A stretch of 64,000 nucleotides of DNA, from assembly GCF_003416885.1 (NCBI RefSeq), contig NZ_QVPD01000004.1:124001-188000 (forward strand). The letters run 5' to 3'. The notes below the pieces were generated by a model that saw only the letters and a list, made by a program, of their open reading frames with translations, had not been told where the DNA came from and did not search any database. This DNA is from Cognatiluteimonas weifangensis (GTDB lineage: Bacteria > Pseudomonadota > Gammaproteobacteria > Xanthomonadales > Xanthomonadaceae). Numbering within the stretch: position 1 is the stretch's first letter; every line of letters begins with the position of its first letter. The translations under genes and the position numbers were made by a program. Below are positions 58,229 through 64,000 of the stretch, piece after piece.

Positions 58229-58813
58229 ATGGCCCACAGCCCGAACGGAAACAGCGAAGGACGCCTGATCTGGATCGACCTGGAGATGACCGGGCTCGAC
58301 ACCGATCGCGATTCGATCCTGGAAATCGCCACCGTGGTCACCGATTCCCAGCTCAACGTGCTGGCCGAAGGCCCGGAACTGGCGATCGCGCATCCACTGT
58401 CGGCACTGGAGGCGATGGACGACTGGAATCGCCGCCAGCACGCCAAGACCGGACTGTGGCGACGGGTGCTGGAGGAGGGCGTGTCGATGGCCGAAGCCGA
58501 GGCCCGCACGCTGGCGTTCCTGGCGCAGTGGGTGCCGGCCAACGCCTCGCCGATGTGCGGCAACTCGATCTGCCAGGACCGCCGCTTCCTGCACCGGCAG
58601 ATGCCGATGCTGGAACGGTATTTCCACTACCGCAATCTCGACGTCAGCACGCTCAAGGAACTGGCGCGGCGCTGGGCCCCGCAGGTCCTGGCCGAAGTCA
58701 GCAAGGAGGCTGCGCACACCGCGCTGAGCGACGTCCACGATTCGATCGCCGAGCTGCGCCACTACCGGCAGCCGATGGGCGTGTTCGGCGGCCTGCCGCA
58801 GGGCGGCGCCTGA
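58229..58813 (+). CDS. orn: Oligoribonuclease
   Basis: A 194-residue DEDDh exonuclease that finishes RNA decay by degrading dinucleotides, including pGpG from cyclic-di-GMP breakdown. Acidic residues D17 and E19 (IDLEMTG), the [10 protein letters not shown] segment and the [10 protein letters not shown] end (catalytic His and Asp) are intact. It ends three bases before the convergent mscS gene. Confidence 0.96.
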   Translation: MAHSPNGNSEGRLIWIDLEMTGLDTDRDSILEIATVVTDSQLNVLAEGPELAIAHPLSALEAMDDWNRRQHAKTGLWRRVLEEGVSMAEAEARTLAFLAQWVPANASPMCGNSICQDRRFLHRQMPMLERYFHYRNLDVSTLKELARRWAPQVLAEVSKEAAHTALSDVHDSIAELRHYRQPMGVFGGLPQGGA

Positions 58814-58816
58814 CGG

Positions 58817-59737
<921 letters not shown>

Positions 59738-59864
59738 GTCGAGTCCTCCACGGGGCGCCATGGCGGCATCCTGCGGCGCCCGCGTCCCGGGTCAGCGGCG
59801 GAGATGGCCGCGGGAACAGGCGCGCGAGAGTGTCCGCCTGCCAGCGGCATGGCCACCTCCGGAG

Positions 59865-62252
<2,388 letters not shown>

Positions 62253-62386
62253 GGCGGAACTCCAGGGGGTCGAATCCAGGGGGGGCGAAGCGGGATTTGC
62301 GGGGGAAGGCCGGACAATTGCCCGGTCCAGCGGCTATTTTAGCAACCCGATCCGCCGCGGCGCTCGCCGCCCGCCCTGGAGCCCCC

Positions 62387-63208
62387 ATGTCCAACCTGCG
62401 CCCGGTGTTCTACGTCTCCGACGGCACCGGCATCACCGCCGAGACCATCGGCCACAGCCTGCTGACCCAGTTCGCCAACATCCGCTTCGTCACCGACCGT
62501 ATCCCGTTCGTGGACACGCTGGAGAAGGCGCAGGTCGCGGCCATGGAAATCCGCCGCGCCGGCGAGCAGTCCGGCTACCGCCCGGTGGTGGTGAATTCCT
62601 GCGTCGATCCGGCGCTCAACGCCGTGCTGGCCGAAAGCGGCGCGCTGATGCTGGACGTGTTCGCGCCGTTCATCGAGCCGCTGGAGCGCGAGCTGGGCAT
62701 GCAGCGCCAGTCGCAGGTCGGACGTGCCCACGGCATGGTCGATTTCGACAGCTATCACCGCCGCATCAACGCCATGAACTACGCGCTGGCGCACGACGAC
62801 GGGGTCAGCATGGACTACAGCGAGGCCGACGTGATCCTGGTCGGGGTGTCGCGCGCCGGCAAGACCCCGACCTGCGTCTACCTGGCGCTGCATCACGGCG
62901 TGCGCGCGGCCAACTATCCGCTGACCGAGGAGGACCTGGATTCCGACCGCCTGCCGGCCAAGCTGCGGCCGTATCGCAGCAAGCTGTTCGGCCTCACCAT
63001 CGACCCGGTGCGGCTGCAGCAGATCCGCCAGGAGCGGCGCCCCAATTCGCGCTATGCGCAGCTGGATACCTGCAAGCACGAGGTGGTCGCGGCCGAGGCG
63101 CTGCTGCGCGCCGAAGGCATCCAGATGCTGAGCACCACGCACGCCTCGATCGAGGAAATCGCCAGCCGCATCCTGGAAGTGCTGGGGCTCGGCCGGGAGA
63201 TGTTCTGA
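62387..63208 (+). CDS. ppsR: PEP synthase regulatory protein (kinase/pyrophosphorylase)
   Basis: A 273-residue PSRP (DUF299) that switches PEP synthase off by ADP-dependent phosphorylation of a threonine next to its catalytic histidine and on by phosphate-dependent removal. The P-loop GVSRAGKTP (153-161), [12 protein letters not shown] and [12 protein letters not shown] are characteristic. The target T-x-H (TCH) motif is present in the neighbouring ppsA. The two genes are divergent with 134 bases between starts. ATG 62387 follows TGGAG. Confidence 0.95.
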   Translation: MSNLRPVFYVSDGTGITAETIGHSLLTQFANIRFVTDRIPFVDTLEKAQVAAMEIRRAGEQSGYRPVVVNSCVDPALNAVLAESGALMLDVFAPFIEPLERELGMQRQSQVGRAHGMVDFDSYHRRINAMNYALAHDDGVSMDYSEADVILVGVSRAGKTPTCVYLALHHGVRAANYPLTEEDLDSDRLPAKLRPYRSKLFGLTIDPVRLQQIRQERRPNSRYAQLDTCKHEVVAAEALLRAEGIQMLSTTHASIEEIASRILEVLGLGREMF

Positions 63209-63327
63209 GCCGCGTTGCGGCCGCGATTGCGGCGCGAAAATCGACTCCACGCAGATCGCCACCGTAGGCCGGCACGCGCGATCCGTCAATGCTGCCGGGG
63301 CCGGATTTTCGCGTGTAGGATCGGGCC

Positions 63328-63819
63328 ATGGCTCCGGTGCTTTCCCGCGTTGCGCGCATCCCCACGATCGGCCGTTTCGGCTGGCTGATGGGGCTGTATG
63401 CGGAGAACCACGACCTGCTGGTGCGCCTGTTCGAGCCGGGCGATCTGGCGCCGGGACATTATTTCTCGCGGATCGGCGACGGCCTCGACCTGCGCCTGGA
63501 CGTGCTCGCGCAGCACGCCTACACCAGCGAGCTGCGCCTGACCTACGCATTGCGCGACCCGGTCACCGGCGAACCGGACCCGTCCGCCTACCTGCGCCTG
63601 TACCGCGACGCGCGCCAGGTCGAGGCGACCCACTGCTACGTCGGCCGCCGCTGGCAGGATGTGCTCGGCATGTTCCCGCCGCCGGCGCGGGTGCTGGACC
63701 ACCGCCTGCGCATGAACACCTTCCTCGGCAAATGGCTGCGCTATCTGGCCGAAGGCGGCCACGGCGTGGCCACCCTGCAAAAAGCGACGGGCCCGACCTT
63801 GGTCGAGCCCGTTGCCTGA
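63328..63819 (+). CDS. DUF1249 family protein
   Basis: A 163-residue protein with the DUF1249 (YqiB) pattern: LMGLYAENHDLLVRLF, a SELRLTYALRD segment, LRLYRDARQVEATHCY and HRLRMNTFLGKWLRYLAEGGH. Members are widespread in gammaproteobacteria and of unknown function. The terminator of the oppositely transcribed tRNA genes lies inside its last codons, so those bases serve two purposes. Confidence 0.9.
   Translation: MAPVLSRVARIPTIGRFGWLMGLYAENHDLLVRLFEPGDLAPGHYFSRIGDGLDLRLDVLAQHAYTSELRLTYALRDPVTGEPDPSAYLRLYRDARQVEATHCYVGRRWQDVLGMFPPPARVLDHRLRMNTFLGKWLRYLAEGGHGVATLQKATGPTLVEPVA
63779..63812 (-). terminator. Rho-independent terminator of the tRNA-Ala/tRNA-Glu unit
   Basis: On the minus strand ACGGGC pairs with GCCCGT (63812-63807 with 63792-63787), extended by TCGACC/GGTCGG pairs around a short loop, and then CGCTTTTT. 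It lies 15 bases past the tRNA-Glu 3' end and inside the DUF1249 coding region. Confidence 0.75.
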
Positions 63820-63826
63820 TTGCGGA

Positions 63827-63902
63827 TGGCGTCCCCACGGGGATTCGAACCCCGGTGTCCACCGTGAAAGGGTGGTGTCCTAGGCCTCTAGACGATGGGG
63901 AC
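63827..63902 (-). tRNA. tRNA-Glu (anticodon TTC)
   Basis: A 76-base tRNA with encoded CCA on the minus strand. Acceptor GTCCCCA/TGGGGAC, D arm GTCTAGAGGCCTAGGAC, anticodon loop CTTTCAC (anticodon TTC), T arm GGTTCGAATCC. It is downstream of tRNA-Ala in one transcript. Confidence 0.97.
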
Positions 63903-63929
63903 GGATTCCGGTGACGCGGTCCGGCGGAT

Positions 63930-64000
<71 letters not shown>

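Overview
This is a chromosomal window of very high GC from a gammaproteobacterium of the family Xanthomonadaceae (Lysobacter, Luteimonas or Pseudoxanthomonas type). The assignment rests on near-canonical proteins (RNase E, S1, IHF-beta, GuaB/GuaA, Der, UbiG, a zinc-free L36) and on gene orders known from gammaproteobacteria: rne/rluC divergent, cmk-rpsA-ihfB-lapAB, ndk-rlmN-pilW-rodZ-yfgM-bamB-der, and guaB-guaA-tadA. No transposase, integrase, phage gene or CRISPR array was seen.

Layout. 0-1.6 kb: azoreductase fragment, a divergent LysR regulator and tRNA-Ser. 1.6-2.8 kb: gene-free composite repeat locus A. 2.8-10.8 kb: GacA/UvrY-type regulator, rne, rluC, phhB, nfuA and a repetitive one-span membrane protein. 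10.8-11.8 kb: repeat locus B, with the same architecture as A. 11.8-20.7 kb: two small c-type cytochromes and an RND pump with one adaptor and two permeases. 20.9-24.7 kb: TraB-family protein, the putrescine route aguB and aguA, and a small exported protein. 24.8-33.4 kb: rpmJ, cmk, rpsA, ihfB, lapA, lapB, then a WbpL-like and a WbpM-like gene and galU; this matches the position of the Pseudomonas O-antigen locus without its sugar-specific genes. 33.4-38.5 kb: a membrane protein and a beta-oxidation operon (PsrA-like TetR, FadN-like enzyme, thiolase) with a PsrA-type operator. 38.6-43.0 kb: a tightly packed five-gene operon combining a TIM-barrel isomerase, a LuxS homologue, a sugar-phosphate cyclase of the dehydroquinate-synthase fold, a UbiG-type methyltransferase and a UbiA-type prenyltransferase. 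It resembles the ebo clusters and is the best candidate for an undescribed pathway. 43.3-50.7 kb: ndk to der and mobA. 50.7-54.3 kb: moeB with a rhodanese domain, a DUF2272 protein, a DUF1244 protein and folD. 54.4-58.8 kb: guaB, guaA, tadA, orn. 58.8-64 kb: mscS, ppsA divergent from its regulator ppsR, a DUF1249 gene, and tRNA-Glu and tRNA-Ala at the right edge.

Most of the window is housekeeping: translation, RNA turnover, GTP synthesis, envelope assembly. The less ordinary parts are the two repeat loci, the LuxS/cyclase/prenyltransferase operon, the AT-rich 3' end of guaA (a known integration hotspot), the stripped O-antigen locus, and the second RND permease lacking two proton-relay residues.
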